A stretch of 64,000 nucleotides of DNA, taken from assembly GCF_025244685.1 (NCBI RefSeq), contig NZ_CP104202.1, positions 2,017,501 through 2,081,500 of the forward strand, given 5' to 3'. The notes beneath the pieces were generated by a model. The model made no database searches. It saw nothing but the letters and a program-made list of their open reading frames with translations, and was not told the origin of the DNA. The position numbers were made by a program, and so were the translations under genes. This DNA comes from Chlorobaculum sp. MV4-Y. Lineage in GTDB: Bacteria > Bacteroidota > Chlorobiia > Chlorobiales > Chlorobiaceae. This document shows, piece by piece, positions 48,881-58,092 of the stretch. Each line of letters opens with the position of its first letter. The stretch's first letter is position 1.

Positions 48881-50164
48881 TCAATGCAATGGCTGGCTGG
48901 CGATCGCTCTGGTCAGCTCGTGCATGACAGTGCCGATAGCGTGCTTCTCCCGGAGCCAGTCAGGTGTGCTTTGCAGGTTCCCGAACGACCAGGCGGAGGC
49001 CATTGCACGGAATAGCTCCATGATCGCTCTTGCATCCCCGGCGGGCGCAGACATGCCGCCAGCATCGACCGCCAGCCGCGACGCTTCTCCATCCGGTGCG
49101 ATGACGCACAAGGGCAGGCCCATACCAAGCGCGTCGGCCAGGCGATCCGGCACAATACTCGCGCTGGCGGCGGAGTTCCCCAGCGCGGCGCAGAAAAACG
49201 CTGCCTTCCGGCACTCCTCCAGTTCACTGTCGATTCCGCTGGTTTCATCGATGGTGAAGCGTTTCTGGATCGGTTTCTTCGCGGTGCGACGCAGAAACTC
49301 CGGCACGCCATCGCCGAGCAGCACCAGCTCTATTCCTCCGGCAATAATGCCGTCGGCCTGTATCCACGCCTCAAGGCCGGAGACGAGCGCCTTGAGGTCG
49401 GCAACAGGCAAGTCGGCCACAAGCAGCGCGATGCGCAGCACTGTACCTGAACGGTTCGGCTCCTGCCGCCTGAATGCCGGATGTGACGGATCGAAGGCTG
49501 GGGGCACGATGGTCACGAGGTTGTTGTCGAGCTTTCCGTGGTACTTCTTCAGAAAATACTCCTTGAGAAGGCGGTTTGGCGTCAGGATTGGCACTCCCGA
49601 GAGCATGATCTGTTCCTCGGCTTTGGCTGCGGCGGAGGAACGGGAGGCACCGGGCTGGGGCATTGAGGGATCGAGCGGCTCGGTGATGTCGAGCATGATG
49701 TTCAGCGAGTGCTTCCGGGCGACGTTAAACGCGAGCAAGAGCGGCTCCAGAGGCGGTCCTTGGGCATAGAGCAGCTCGATCTCCCGATCCTCTTCGAGTA
49801 ACCGCTCGACCGTGGCCGTAGCGTTTTTCAGCCAGAGCTCGCCGTCAGTAGCGCTTTTGAACTGCCGAGCCTGCTTGCCCTTGAACGGACGGTTCGCGCC
49901 AGGGATCTCCCGTCCGTGCAGGAGCGCGCAGCGGGCGGCGGCATCGAGGTCGCCAACATCAAGATCGGGGGCGATGCGGCACACCTCATTGACGGGATTC
50001 GCACCGGATTTCACGCCAGCAGCCATGCCTGTGACAGCGGGAGGGGCGACGACGACCGGCTCCCAGCCAATGGTGGTGAAATTTGAAGCGAACTTCCATG
50101 CCCTCGATGCACTACCGGTAACGTATGGCGGGAAGTTGCGGGTAAGGATCAGGACTTTTCTCAC
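48881..50164 (-). CDS. Glycosyltransferase (GT4-like), last gene of surface-polysaccharide operon
   Basis: A 427-residue protein with an N-terminal Rossmann start typical of GT4-like enzymes (KVLILTRNFPPYVTGSASRAWKFASNF) and a C-terminal half including VPDRLADALGMGLPLCVIAPDGEASRLAVDAGG, in the position of the nucleotide-sugar-binding region. It lacks an obvious EX7E motif. The sugar and acceptor are unknown. Its start (ATG at 50164) overlaps the stop of the YfhO gene by 4 nt, so the genes are translationally coupled. Confidence 0.75.
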   Translation of the reverse strand: MRKVLILTRNFPPYVTGSASRAWKFASNFTTIGWEPVVVAPPAVTGMAAGVKSGANPVNEVCRIAPDLDVGDLDAAARCALLHGREIPGANRPFKGKQARQFKSATDGELWLKNATATVERLLEEDREIELLYAQGPPLEPLLLAFNVARKHSLNIMLDITEPLDPSMPQPGASRSSAAAKAEEQIMLSGVPILTPNRLLKEYFLKKYHGKLDNNLVTIVPPAFDPSHPAFRRQEPNRSGTVLRIALLVADLPVADLKALVSGLEAWIQADGIIAGGIELVLLGDGVPEFLRRTAKKPIQKRFTIDETSGIDSELEECRKAAFFCAALGNSAASASIVPDRLADALGMGLPLCVIAPDGEASRLAVDAGGMSAPAGDARAIMELFRAMASAWSFGNLQSTPDWLREKHAIGTVMHELTRAIASQPLH

Positions 50165-52539
50165 GGCTTGCCCGAAGGTTTGATGGTTTTCGATGACGTT
50201 CGCACGGTAACGATTCCGGCGGCGATGAGGCCAAACGACAGGAGCGTGGCGACGAGCGACACCGTCCGGCCCGTCTCAAAACGGCTCCGGTCATAGACGA
50301 ACCGCACCTCGTGCTCGCCCGGTGGCACTACTACGCCACGAATGAGGCCATCGATTTTGAGCGTCGGCTGCTCGTAGCCATCGACCGTAAGCCTCCAGCG
50401 TTCGGGATAGAACACCTCGCTGAGCACAAGCAAGGCGTCGCCCTCGGCGCGAACCCGCATCGCGATCGACTCGGCGCTCCGCTGCATCGAGAGCACCGTG
50501 CCCGGCGAGAAGCGCTTCACGCCCTGCCACCGCGCTCCGGTCACAGTGACGCCGCCGCCGGAACAGCGCCCGGCCATGACTGCCGCGATAGCCTCGTCGT
50601 CGCTTTGCGCGGCAATGGCCCACGGCGCGAACCAGGCTCTCGGTATCGCGCCCGCAAGCTCATAGACCGCAACCGGGATTTCGCCGGAGAGAAGGTTCAG
50701 CTTTCCGGCGAACACCGGCTTCAGGGCGGGATTACTGATGGGCGAGGGGCTGAGCACGTAGCCGACGTTCAGCATCCGAAGCACATCGAGATTCGCGAGG
50801 TTGTCGGTACGGGCGAGCAACTCCTGATACAGGCCGAGCTTGGCGGCGTGGTAGCCGCCAACCGATTCGATGCCGGCAAGGCTGAACTTGTTCTCGGTGA
50901 ACAGGCGGCCCACCGGGTAGATGCGGAACGCACCCGGGCGGCTGGCGAGAAAGCGAGTGATCTCATCACCTTCGAGCGCCCGGTCGAGCGAGGCGCGTTC
51001 CACCAGCGGAGAGGCCCGCAGGGAGTGATCATCGGGAGAGACGACGCGATGGTCGATCCAGACGAGGTCGGCACACGACAGCGCAACCAGTACGATGGCT
51101 GCCGACCGCGCCCCGATCATGCCCCGCGCAGCGATCCACAACAGCCCTGCAGTGGCTGCCGCCACGACGATCAGCACGAACAGGCTGCCGCTCCATAGCG
51201 TCCAGCGAAGGTTGCCGACCATCGTAACCAGATCGTAGTTGTCGATCTGCACCGGAGGAAACGCGGCGCGAAGCAGTTGTTCGAGTCCCCCTTCAAACGT
51301 GAGGAAGAGAACCGCCGCCACGCCAATGATGAGTCCACCCCACTTGAGCACGGGAGACGATTCAGCCAACGGCCTGTCGAGCCACGCCTGAAGGCCATAT
51401 CCGGAGAGCAAGGCAAGGCAGAGCGCCACGACGATCAGCACCATCGACGGCACCCGAAAGGAGCTGAACTTTGGCGCGAAGTGGTAGAAAAGATCATAGA
51501 CGGGGCTGAAAAAGTTGCCAAACGAAAGCAGGAGCGCAAGCGCCGTCATGGCAAAAAGGAACAGCACCATCGGCTTTTTGCGACCGGCGATGATCCCTGC
51601 GATCGCGAAGCCGAGCACGACAAGGCCCGCATAGTGCGGAAAGTCGGTGAAGGGCATGAAGCCCCAGTAGGTGATGCCGCCGAAGCCGAACGCACCGGGC
51701 ATCAGGTAGGTGAGCAATTCCAGTGGATGCATCGACCACATGGTGGCATAGCGGTACGCCTCGGCAGCATCGCCAGCTCCCGAACGCGCCGAAAAGGGCA
51801 AATAGCCGAGCGCGGGCAAATAGACCTGCAAGGCGATAGCCACGCCGAGCGCCAGCGCCGCGATGGCGAGTCCGCCGCTCTTTATTTTCGAGACGCCCTC
51901 CCGCTTTTCAACCAGAATCATCATCACGAGCAGCAGCACGGCAAGCATCCAGGTGTACCACGCGATCTGCACATGGGCGCGCTGGAGCTGCAAGCCGAGC
52001 ATCAGCGCCAACAGTCCCGCATCGGCAAGGCTGCCCCGTTCAGCGAGGCGGATTGCCGCCCAGAGCACCCACGGCATGTACGCCGCCGTCATGAGCTGGC
52101 TGCCGTGACCGTACACGAGCATGGCGGTCATGTAGGGATTAAGCATAAAGGCCGACCCCGAGAGGAACGCCGGAATGCTGCCAAGACCAAGTTGCCGCGC
52201 AAGCACGAAGCCGCCCATTCCGGCAAACACGAGGTGCAGAAGCTGAATGTAGATCGGGTCGAGATGCAGGAATCCGAATAGCAGGTTCGGCAGATAGAGG
52301 CCGCTGAGGTAGCTGAAGGCCTCCACAGTCGGCATCCCCGAAAATGTCCAGGGCTGCCAGAGCGGATATCGGCCGGATTGCACTTGCAATGCTTCGAGTG
52401 CCTTGTCGAGCGCCATCGGCGTGACGCTGTCCGGCGAACCCGGCACAAAGCGCAGGGTAAGAAGCGGCCCGAAGGGCGCGACGAGCAGAAGGGCAAACAG
52501 GGCTATGGCGGCCAGGTAGGGCCAAGGGGCTTTTTTCAC
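50161..52539 (-). CDS. YfhO-family membrane protein
   Basis: A 792-residue protein with a hydrophobic first two thirds (about a dozen membrane helices, starting LAAIALFALLLVAPFGPLL) and a C-terminal soluble region ending with one more helix (TVSLVATLLSFGLIAAGIVTV). Early motifs such as ALDKALEALQVQSGRYPLWQPWTFSGMPTVEAFSYL and FRVPSMVLIVVALCLALLSGYGLQ are typical of YfhO. In Gram-positive bacteria YfhO proteins glycosylate cell-envelope polymers from lipid-linked sugars. A similar role here is inferred from the operon of glycosyltransferases and a flippase. The start overlaps the flippase stop by 4 nt. Confidence 0.85.
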   Translation of the reverse strand: MKKAPWPYLAAIALFALLLVAPFGPLLTLRFVPGSPDSVTPMALDKALEALQVQSGRYPLWQPWTFSGMPTVEAFSYLSGLYLPNLLFGFLHLDPIYIQLLHLVFAGMGGFVLARQLGLGSIPAFLSGSAFMLNPYMTAMLVYGHGSQLMTAAYMPWVLWAAIRLAERGSLADAGLLALMLGLQLQRAHVQIAWYTWMLAVLLLVMMILVEKREGVSKIKSGGLAIAALALGVAIALQVYLPALGYLPFSARSGAGDAAEAYRYATMWSMHPLELLTYLMPGAFGFGGITYWGFMPFTDFPHYAGLVVLGFAIAGIIAGRKKPMVLFLFAMTALALLLSFGNFFSPVYDLFYHFAPKFSSFRVPSMVLIVVALCLALLSGYGLQAWLDRPLAESSPVLKWGGLIIGVAAVLFLTFEGGLEQLLRAAFPPVQIDNYDLVTMVGNLRWTLWSGSLFVLIVVAAATAGLLWIAARGMIGARSAAIVLVALSCADLVWIDHRVVSPDDHSLRASPLVERASLDRALEGDEITRFLASRPGAFRIYPVGRLFTENKFSLAGIESVGGYHAAKLGLYQELLARTDNLANLDVLRMLNVGYVLSPSPISNPALKPVFAGKLNLLSGEIPVAVYELAGAIPRAWFAPWAIAAQSDDEAIAAVMAGRCSGGGVTVTGARWQGVKRFSPGTVLSMQRSAESIAMRVRAEGDALLVLSEVFYPERWRLTVDGYEQPTLKIDGLIRGVVVPPGEHEVRFVYDRSRFETGRTVSLVATLLSFGLIAAGIVTVRTSSKTIKPSGKP

Positions 52540-54032
52540 GGCGCGGCGTTCGTTCTTTGACGTTTCAGAAAAGGCAGAAGCTTTAAAATAACTTCCATCT
52601 CCTCCTGTTCCAACCGGAGTGCCCGGATCAGCAGTACATACACGAAACCTCCCGTTACGCCTGCCACTGCAAGCCGCATGAGCGGCGGCAGCGGCGGCGC
52701 CGCGTACCTGACAGCAAGCATTACTGCCCCTGCAGCGATGCCCGCCGCGAGTGACTTCCAGAGTTTGCCCGAAAGCGCCGGAATGCCAAGCTGAGAGCGC
52801 AATTCAGCCATTCGCACGATGGTCAGCAACGCCATGACAATCAGCGTCGAGCAGGCTGCGCCGTTCAATCCGAATCGAGGGATCAAAAGCCAGTGCAGGA
52901 GAACCTGAAGCAGCAGCGCCCCAGCCTGATTCATCATGCTCAGCCGCTCCCCGCCGCTCATGGCAAGCACCGTGTTGCCGAGGCCAAAAGAGGCATACAG
53001 AAGCGAGGTGACAGCCAGAAGCACCAATGCTGTCGATCCTGCGCCGAAGCCCTTGCCGAACACGGAGAGCACCTCGCCGGGAAAAAGCACGAGCATCAGG
53101 AACGGCACCATGACGAGCATCACAATCCAGCGGTTTACTATCTCGTAGGTCTCCCGAATACCCGCGTTTTCCTGCCGTCCATGGTATCCAGCAATTATGG
53201 GGGCGGCGATCCCGGAAAATGCCAGTAGTACAGAGCGCAGTAGCCCGGCCGTGCGTGCGGCGGGCTGGTAGAGGCCAACCGTGCGCACGTCGGTCAGAAA
53301 GCCAAGCATCACCACATCGATCCAGTGCGACAGGATCGAGAAAAGTGCCACGGCAAGCAGCGGCAGGGCGAAGCGGTTCAGCTCCCGATTGCTCCCGGCG
53401 CTGAGCACATCGTTCAGTTCGACGCCGGTCATCCGCCTGAAGCCCGGCAGAATCCAGGCAAGCGCCGCGAGTGGCGCGATCACGAACGGCAACGCCAGTG
53501 CAGCCTCACGCCCCCAGAACGAGCGAGCGACAAGCATGGAGAGCAGAAAGAGTCCGGGCATGATGATCTGGGTCGCCACCATTTTGGGCATGAGGCGTTG
53601 ATGCGCCTGAATGGCGAACCCGGCCATACTGGTTGTCACCGACAGGGGTAGCGCCACGGCGACCGCAAGCAGCGTCATGCGCAACAGCCCGCCACCATGC
53701 AGCAATTCAGTGAGTTGCCCGGAGAAGAGCGCGATCAGCAGCCCTGCAAAGAGGGCCGCGAACGCGGTTCGTTTGATGGCGGCGGCGATGGTCTGCCGCC
53801 GCGCCACGCCCTCCTTCTGGTTGACGAAGCGCAAAAGACCCAGATCGTAGCCTCCAATCGCCAGCACTTCGGCAACCTGCTGCACGGCAACCACGAGCGC
53901 ATAGGCGCCGAGCGCATCCACGCCAAGCAGCCGCGCGGCGGCAAGATTGTAGCCGAACCGCACAGCTTGGCCGAACACGAACCCGGCCATCGAAATACCG
54001 GCCTCCCGCGCGATAGTCACCTCCCGCTTCAC
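52536..54032 (-). CDS. Polysaccharide flippase (MOP superfamily, Wzx-like)
   Basis: A lipid-linked oligosaccharide flippase. The 498 residues from the GTG at 54032 give about 14 membrane segments (GISMAGFVFGQAVRFGYNLAAARLLGVDALGAYALVV is the typical first pair). The GTG start is favoured because it has a GGAGG ribosome site 5 nt upstream and its codon overlaps the stop of the upstream glycosyltransferase (GTGA). An upstream in-frame ATG at 54068 would overlap more. It would move the repeat unit made by the neighbouring glycosyltransferases across the membrane. Confidence 0.86.
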   Translation of the reverse strand: MKREVTIAREAGISMAGFVFGQAVRFGYNLAAARLLGVDALGAYALVVAVQQVAEVLAIGGYDLGLLRFVNQKEGVARRQTIAAAIKRTAFAALFAGLLIALFSGQLTELLHGGGLLRMTLLAVAVALPLSVTTSMAGFAIQAHQRLMPKMVATQIIMPGLFLLSMLVARSFWGREAALALPFVIAPLAALAWILPGFRRMTGVELNDVLSAGSNRELNRFALPLLAVALFSILSHWIDVVMLGFLTDVRTVGLYQPAARTAGLLRSVLLAFSGIAAPIIAGYHGRQENAGIRETYEIVNRWIVMLVMVPFLMLVLFPGEVLSVFGKGFGAGSTALVLLAVTSLLYASFGLGNTVLAMSGGERLSMMNQAGALLLQVLLHWLLIPRFGLNGAACSTLIVMALLTIVRMAELRSQLGIPALSGKLWKSLAAGIAAGAVMLAVRYAAPPLPPLMRLAVAGVTGGFVYVLLIRALRLEQEEMEVILKLLPFLKRQRTNAAP

Positions 54033-55174
54033 GACCACCTCCGTTGCATGGCGTCGCGAAGCTCGCACACCATCGTTTCGGCAAGCGTGTCCCAGCTGTG
54101 CGCTCTGGCGAACGCCTGCCGCGCCGCTTTTCGCCCGTCGGCAAGCGCCTCCGGCACGAGCCGCACGAACTCCTCGAGCGTCGAGGCCACATGCACCACG
54201 CCGCTCGCCTTCCGGACGGCATCACAATAGTCGATGGCAAGAATCGGCAAGCCCGCCGCCGCGTATTCGTAGAGCTTGTTCGGATTGGAAGCTCGCTTCA
54301 GTGGACTCCGTTCGAGCGGCATCAACGCCAGATCGAATCGCTGCACCCACGCCGGAAGCTCGTCGTAGCCAACCTTGCCGACCCAGTGCACGTTCGGCAG
54401 GTCGAGCAGCGCCGTGTGGTGCTCCACCCAGTCGCAGGCGTACGCCGGGCCGATGAGGACGACGCTGTACTCCGGCCACGCTTTGGCGACCGAGGCGACG
54501 AGGTCGGCATCGATCCAGTCCATCGCACCCGCATAGCCGAGGATCGGACGCGGCAATGACCGCAGCTTCTCTGGCGTTTCGGTGCGATGCGTGGCAAAGT
54601 GATCGAACTCGACGCCGTTGCCGAGTTCGACGCAGTGCTGCTCCGGACGGGGCCTGAGTTTTTCGAGCAGAAGATCGCTCACGTAAAAGATCAGGTCGGC
54701 CTTATCGAGAAATCGGCGCATCGAATCGCGCAGCCACGGTTGGCCGGGCGTGAACCCGAGGTGGTCGTCGTTGGCATCGTAAAAACGCACCCGGCACGGC
54801 ATCGAAGCCGCCGCCTCGCCCCAGTAAATATTGCTCAATCCGATGATCCGGTCAGTGGATGCAAAGCCGAGCACCTGAAACCAGAATTCAGCGAGCATCC
54901 GGCCAGCAAGCGTGACTATCCACAGAAGCAATGGATTGTCGAAAATCTGCGGCTTGCCCGGCGGAACGGTCTTGAGAAACGGCACGGTCACCACCGTCAC
55001 GCGCCCGCGCTTCACGGGAAGCCAGTGGCTCCGGCGGCCAACGGCGAACGGTTCGACGAAGAGGATGCGCCACTGTTCCGGAAAGCGGGCGAGCAGGCGC
55101 TGCTTCCGGGTGGAGAGAAAATCCCACTGGATTTCGGAGAGCCAGACGAGATCAATGTGTTCAGCGCGCCGCAA
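54029..55174 (-). CDS. Glycosyltransferase (GT4-like)
   Basis: A 381-residue glycosyltransferase. Recognisable parts are HIDLVWLSEIQWDFLSTRKQRLLARF near the start, VELGNGVEFDHF, LPRPILGYAGAMDWIDADLV, a LPNVHWVGKVGYDELPAWVQRFDLALMP segment and KLYEYAAAGLPILAID, the C-terminal donor-binding pattern of GT4/Wca-type enzymes. There is no ATG at the right place. A TTG at 55174, about 9 nt after AGGA, is my choice and overlaps the methyltransferase end by 14 nt; an ATT at 55156 is another option. The sugar is unknown. Confidence 0.78.
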   Translation of the reverse strand: MRRAEHIDLVWLSEIQWDFLSTRKQRLLARFPEQWRILFVEPFAVGRRSHWLPVKRGRVTVVTVPFLKTVPPGKPQIFDNPLLLWIVTLAGRMLAEFWFQVLGFASTDRIIGLSNIYWGEAAASMPCRVRFYDANDDHLGFTPGQPWLRDSMRRFLDKADLIFYVSDLLLEKLRPRPEQHCVELGNGVEFDHFATHRTETPEKLRSLPRPILGYAGAMDWIDADLVASVAKAWPEYSVVLIGPAYACDWVEHHTALLDLPNVHWVGKVGYDELPAWVQRFDLALMPLERSPLKRASNPNKLYEYAAAGLPILAIDYCDAVRKASGVVHVASTLEEFVRLVPEALADGRKAARQAFARAHSWDTLAETMVCELRDAMQRRWS

Positions 55175-55739
55175 GCTCGTAAATCCTGATTTTTTCGAAA
55201 ATGCATCGCAGGAGAGGACGGACGCCGCGCAGGCAGAAGAGCGGTGAGCGGATGCCGAACTCCGCGCTGCGCACCACCTCAAAACCCGAGCGTGACAGAA
55301 GCGCGACAAGCGAGCGCTTCGGCATTTCGTGGAAGTGATCGGGGCTTTGCAGAAAACCGGGTTTCCACGCCGGAGTCGAGAGAAACAGGCGCGACGACGG
55401 GACGGGATCGAGCGCAGCGCGGATTTCCAGCAGGAGGTGCAGCGGATTGTAGAGATGTTCGATCACCTCGAACGCCGTCACCACCGGATAGCGAGTGGCC
55501 GCGTTGAGTGGCTCGGTGTCGAGATCGACCGAGGTCGTGTCGAACCGGCAGCCGAAGTGCGCTTCGAGCATCGCGGTCACGGGCGTGCGGTCGCCGATGT
55601 CGAGGCCCGCCTGCGCCGGAAGCGCGATTGCTTCGGAGGCCGCGACGAACGCCAAACTCTTCTCCCACCGCATCCGGTGGGCCGGGTCCGCGCTCCACGC
55701 GCCATCAACGACCGTCCGAAACTCCTGGCCGCCCGTCAT
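55161..55739 (-). CDS. SAM-dependent methyltransferase
   Basis: A 192-residue class I methyltransferase. From the ATG at 55739 it reads MTGGQEFRTVVDGAW, then AGLDIGDRTPVTAMLE (SAM-binding glycine loop), DTTSVDLDTEPLN, and VVTAFEVIEHLYNPLHLLLEIRAAL (motif II, the EVIEHL pattern of Methyltransf_11/23). A LFLSTPAWKPGFLQSPDHFHEM segment follows, as in enzymes that act on sugars or lipids. The ATG overlaps the upstream GT2 stop (ATGA). It probably modifies a sugar of the exported polysaccharide. Confidence 0.85.
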   Translation of the reverse strand: MTGGQEFRTVVDGAWSADPAHRMRWEKSLAFVAASEAIALPAQAGLDIGDRTPVTAMLEAHFGCRFDTTSVDLDTEPLNAATRYPVVTAFEVIEHLYNPLHLLLEIRAALDPVPSSRLFLSTPAWKPGFLQSPDHFHEMPKRSLVALLSRSGFEVVRSAEFGIRSPLFCLRGVRPLLRCIFEKIRIYELAAR

Positions 55740-56593
55740 ACCTCTTCCCGCTCTTGCGATGACTTCCGCCTGAAGAGCAGGAAGCGCAGCAAACCGAGCA
55801 CCGCGCGGAAGGGCAGAAGCAGCGGATAGAGCACGAGACCACCGATCATGCCGTGCTTGGCGAAGAGCGTCATCGCCGCGACGCTTTTGCGGAGCTGCTT
55901 GCCGAGGTTCATCTCGCCGCTGGAGGAGGCCGAGACGCGATGCCAGATACGCGACGCGGGCTGGTACATGACGATGAGGCCTCGCTTGCGCACCTTGATC
56001 GACAGATCGACGTCCTCGCCATACATGCGGAAACGCTCGTCGAAACCGCCCACCGCCTCGAAGTCGTAAGACCGCATTCCGAGGCAGCACCCGGTGGCGT
56101 ACCAGACCGGCTCCGGCGTATCGAAGCGCGGCCCGTCAGGCTGGCGAATGCCGGTGTGTTCGATCAGCCCGGTCGCTGAGTCGAGCACGCCACCCGCGTA
56201 CCAGATGCGCTCCGGATTGTCCATGTAGAGAATTTTCGGCGCGGCGATACCCACCCACGGCTTTTGCAGTTCATCGAGCAGAGGCTGGAGAAAACCGGGA
56301 TCGACGACGGTGTCGTTGTTCAGGAACACCACGCGGTCAAAGCCGCGCCTGCACAGCGAACGGAATGCCGCGTTGTTGCCAGCCGCGAAGCCGAGGTTGC
56401 GCCCAAGCTCGAGAATCTCGACCTTCGGAAACGCCTGGCGGACGAGAGCCACCGTGCCATCGGTAGAACCGTTGTCCGCCAGAATGACCGTGAACTCCGG
56501 CTGCCGCACCTTCACCAGAGAGGCGAGGCAGGCGAGGGTATCGGCTGCGCCGTTCCAGCTCAGCACGATGACCGCTGTTTTTTCACCATTCAT
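55736..56593 (-). CDS. Glycosyltransferase family 2 protein
   Basis: A 285-residue GT-A-fold enzyme like rhamnosyltransferases. Motifs: VIVLSWNGAADTLACLASL, VILADNGSTDGTV (nucleotide-sugar site), LNNDTVVDPGFLQPLLDEL (DXD-like, metal binding) and GGFDERFRMYGEDVDLSIKVRKRG. A C-terminal hydrophobic stretch (IGGLVLYPLLLPFRAVLGLLRFLLF) suggests membrane attachment. The ATG at 56593 overlaps the stop of the GT4 gene upstream. The sugar is unknown. Confidence 0.9.
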   Translation of the reverse strand: MNGEKTAVIVLSWNGAADTLACLASLVKVRQPEFTVILADNGSTDGTVALVRQAFPKVEILELGRNLGFAAGNNAAFRSLCRRGFDRVVFLNNDTVVDPGFLQPLLDELQKPWVGIAAPKILYMDNPERIWYAGGVLDSATGLIEHTGIRQPDGPRFDTPEPVWYATGCCLGMRSYDFEAVGGFDERFRMYGEDVDLSIKVRKRGLIVMYQPASRIWHRVSASSSGEMNLGKQLRKSVAAMTLFAKHGMIGGLVLYPLLLPFRAVLGLLRFLLFRRKSSQEREEV

Positions 56594-57732
56594 GCCGATC
56601 TCCGACTGCACGTTTCCAGAAAAGCCGCAGCTTGCGAAGCGAATTCGCACCACGAATTGCGGCGGCGGAAGTCGTCGATGCCCTCCTTCAGCGGAAGGCA
56701 CTCGCGTTCGCGGATAAAGTCGATAATCCCCTGAGCCAGTGCCTCGGCGCTCTCCTCGCGGACGAGCCAGCCGGTACGTCCGTGCTCGACCTGATCGCCG
56801 AGGCCACCGGTGTCGCAGGCGATCACCGGCACGGCGTGGCCGAGCGCGAGTGGCACGATGCCCGACTGCGTAGCTGAGCGGTAGGGCAGCACCACCGCAT
56901 CGGCGGCGGCCATCAGCGTGGCGACCTCACCGGCGGGCACGTACCCTTCGCGGAATTCGACCGCGCCGCTGATTCCGAGCCGTCGGGCCTCTTCCCGAAA
57001 ACACGACGAGCCGAGAATGAACTCCCCGGCCACGACAAGCCGCGCCGCCGAATCGCGTTGAAGCACAAGCGCCATCGCTTCCAGTAGTGTATCGAGTCCT
57101 TTGTATTCCCGGACGTAGCCGAAAAAGAGCAGCACCGGCGCATCCTCAGGCAATCCGATCGAACGCCGCGCGTCGGCTTTCGATGGCGCGGAGGTTTGCC
57201 GTTCGTAGAGCGGATGGAACAGGCGTAGCGTTTTCACCGCCGGAGCGAACGCCCGCAACTCCGACTCGACCGTTTGGGAGAGGGTAATGAATCCGTCGGA
57301 TGACGAGACAAGCAAGCGCTTCAGCATCGATTCTCCCGGAATGGGTTCATGAGAGGTGAAGTTGTGGAGCAGCACGAAGGTTGGCAGTCCACTTACCCGG
57401 CGCATTAGCGCACAAAGCGGGGCGAGAACGCCACTCCAGTAAGCGATAAGCAGCACATCTGGCTTGGTATTGCGAAGTTTTCGAGCCGAAGAGAGCCAGC
57501 TCAGCGGATTCATGAGATCGAAGGTGAATGGTGAAGCGGGCACGTCAGATTCTCCAGGCTCTGTCGCCGTGCGACCTTTCATGACCCATCGCGGATACAG
57601 CCGCCGGAAAGGCACCGGCACCACCTCGCATCCCGCCGCTTCGAAGGTCCGGCACAACTCATCGCTGAATCGGGCGATTCCACCCTTGACCGGCGGAAAC
57701 GGACTGAGCAACGCTATCTGCAAGGGCGTCAA
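56590..57732 (-). CDS. Glycosyltransferase family 4 protein, first gene of the operon
   Basis: A 380-residue GT-B enzyme. The N-terminal part has LSPFPPVKGGIARFSDELCRTFEAAG (acceptor side loop). The C-terminal donor site has LLFFGYVREYKGLDTLLEAM, and ATQSGIVPLALGHAVPVIACDTGGLGDQVEHGRTGWLV, which holds the pattern of a GT4 family member though the first Glu of EX7E is a Gln/Ser context. It is the promoter-proximal gene of a chain of seven overlapping genes. HPr ends 33 nt upstream on the same strand. Confidence 0.9.
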   Translation of the reverse strand: MTPLQIALLSPFPPVKGGIARFSDELCRTFEAAGCEVVPVPFRRLYPRWVMKGRTATEPGESDVPASPFTFDLMNPLSWLSSARKLRNTKPDVLLIAYWSGVLAPLCALMRRVSGLPTFVLLHNFTSHEPIPGESMLKRLLVSSSDGFITLSQTVESELRAFAPAVKTLRLFHPLYERQTSAPSKADARRSIGLPEDAPVLLFFGYVREYKGLDTLLEAMALVLQRDSAARLVVAGEFILGSSCFREEARRLGISGAVEFREGYVPAGEVATLMAAADAVVLPYRSATQSGIVPLALGHAVPVIACDTGGLGDQVEHGRTGWLVREESAEALAQGIIDFIRERECLPLKEGIDDFRRRNSWCEFASQAAAFLETCSRRSA

Positions 57733-57765
57733 GTGATCAGCTTCCGGATTGCTTTGGCTTTGATG

Positions 57766-58032
57766 CTACGCTTCGCCGAACCCCTGTTCGAAAAATTCGA
57801 TAAGGTGCCTGGCCGCCTCTGCTTCGTCCTCGCCCTCCAGCTTGAGCACCATGCGCGACCCTTTGGGCGCGGCCAGGCTCATGACGCCGATGATCGACTT
57901 GGCGTTGATTTCCGAGCCATCCATCTCGATGAAAAAGTCCGACTTGAATCTGGAGGCGAGCTTGACAACCGCCGCCGCTGGCCGGGTGTGCAGACCCGCG
58001 CTGTTTCTGATAATCACTTCCTGGACAATCAC
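57766..58032 (-). CDS. HPr-family phosphocarrier protein
   Basis: An 88-residue HPr. His15 lies in NSAGLHTRPAAAVV, and Ser46 in INAKSIIGVMSLAAPKG. Both the phosphotransfer histidine and the regulatory serine are therefore present. Usual partners are Enzyme I and, for Ser46, HPr kinase. None is in this window. In autotrophic green sulfur bacteria a full sugar PTS is not expected, so a regulatory role is more likely (inference). It is followed closely by the polysaccharide operon. Confidence 0.92.
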   Translation of the reverse strand: MIVQEVIIRNSAGLHTRPAAAVVKLASRFKSDFFIEMDGSEINAKSIIGVMSLAAPKGSRMVLKLEGEDEAEAARHLIEFFEQGFGEA

Positions 58033-58092
58033 TGGTACTAGCCGGTTAAATGGTTATGACTGGATTAGAGCTTGCTGGGCCTGGTTGGCCCC

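Noticed and set aside
55740-56090. Upstream extension of the methyltransferase frame to 56090
   Set aside because: The extension overlaps the GT2 gene entirely and is Arg-rich nonsense; the ATG at 55739 overlapping the GT2 stop is the sound start.
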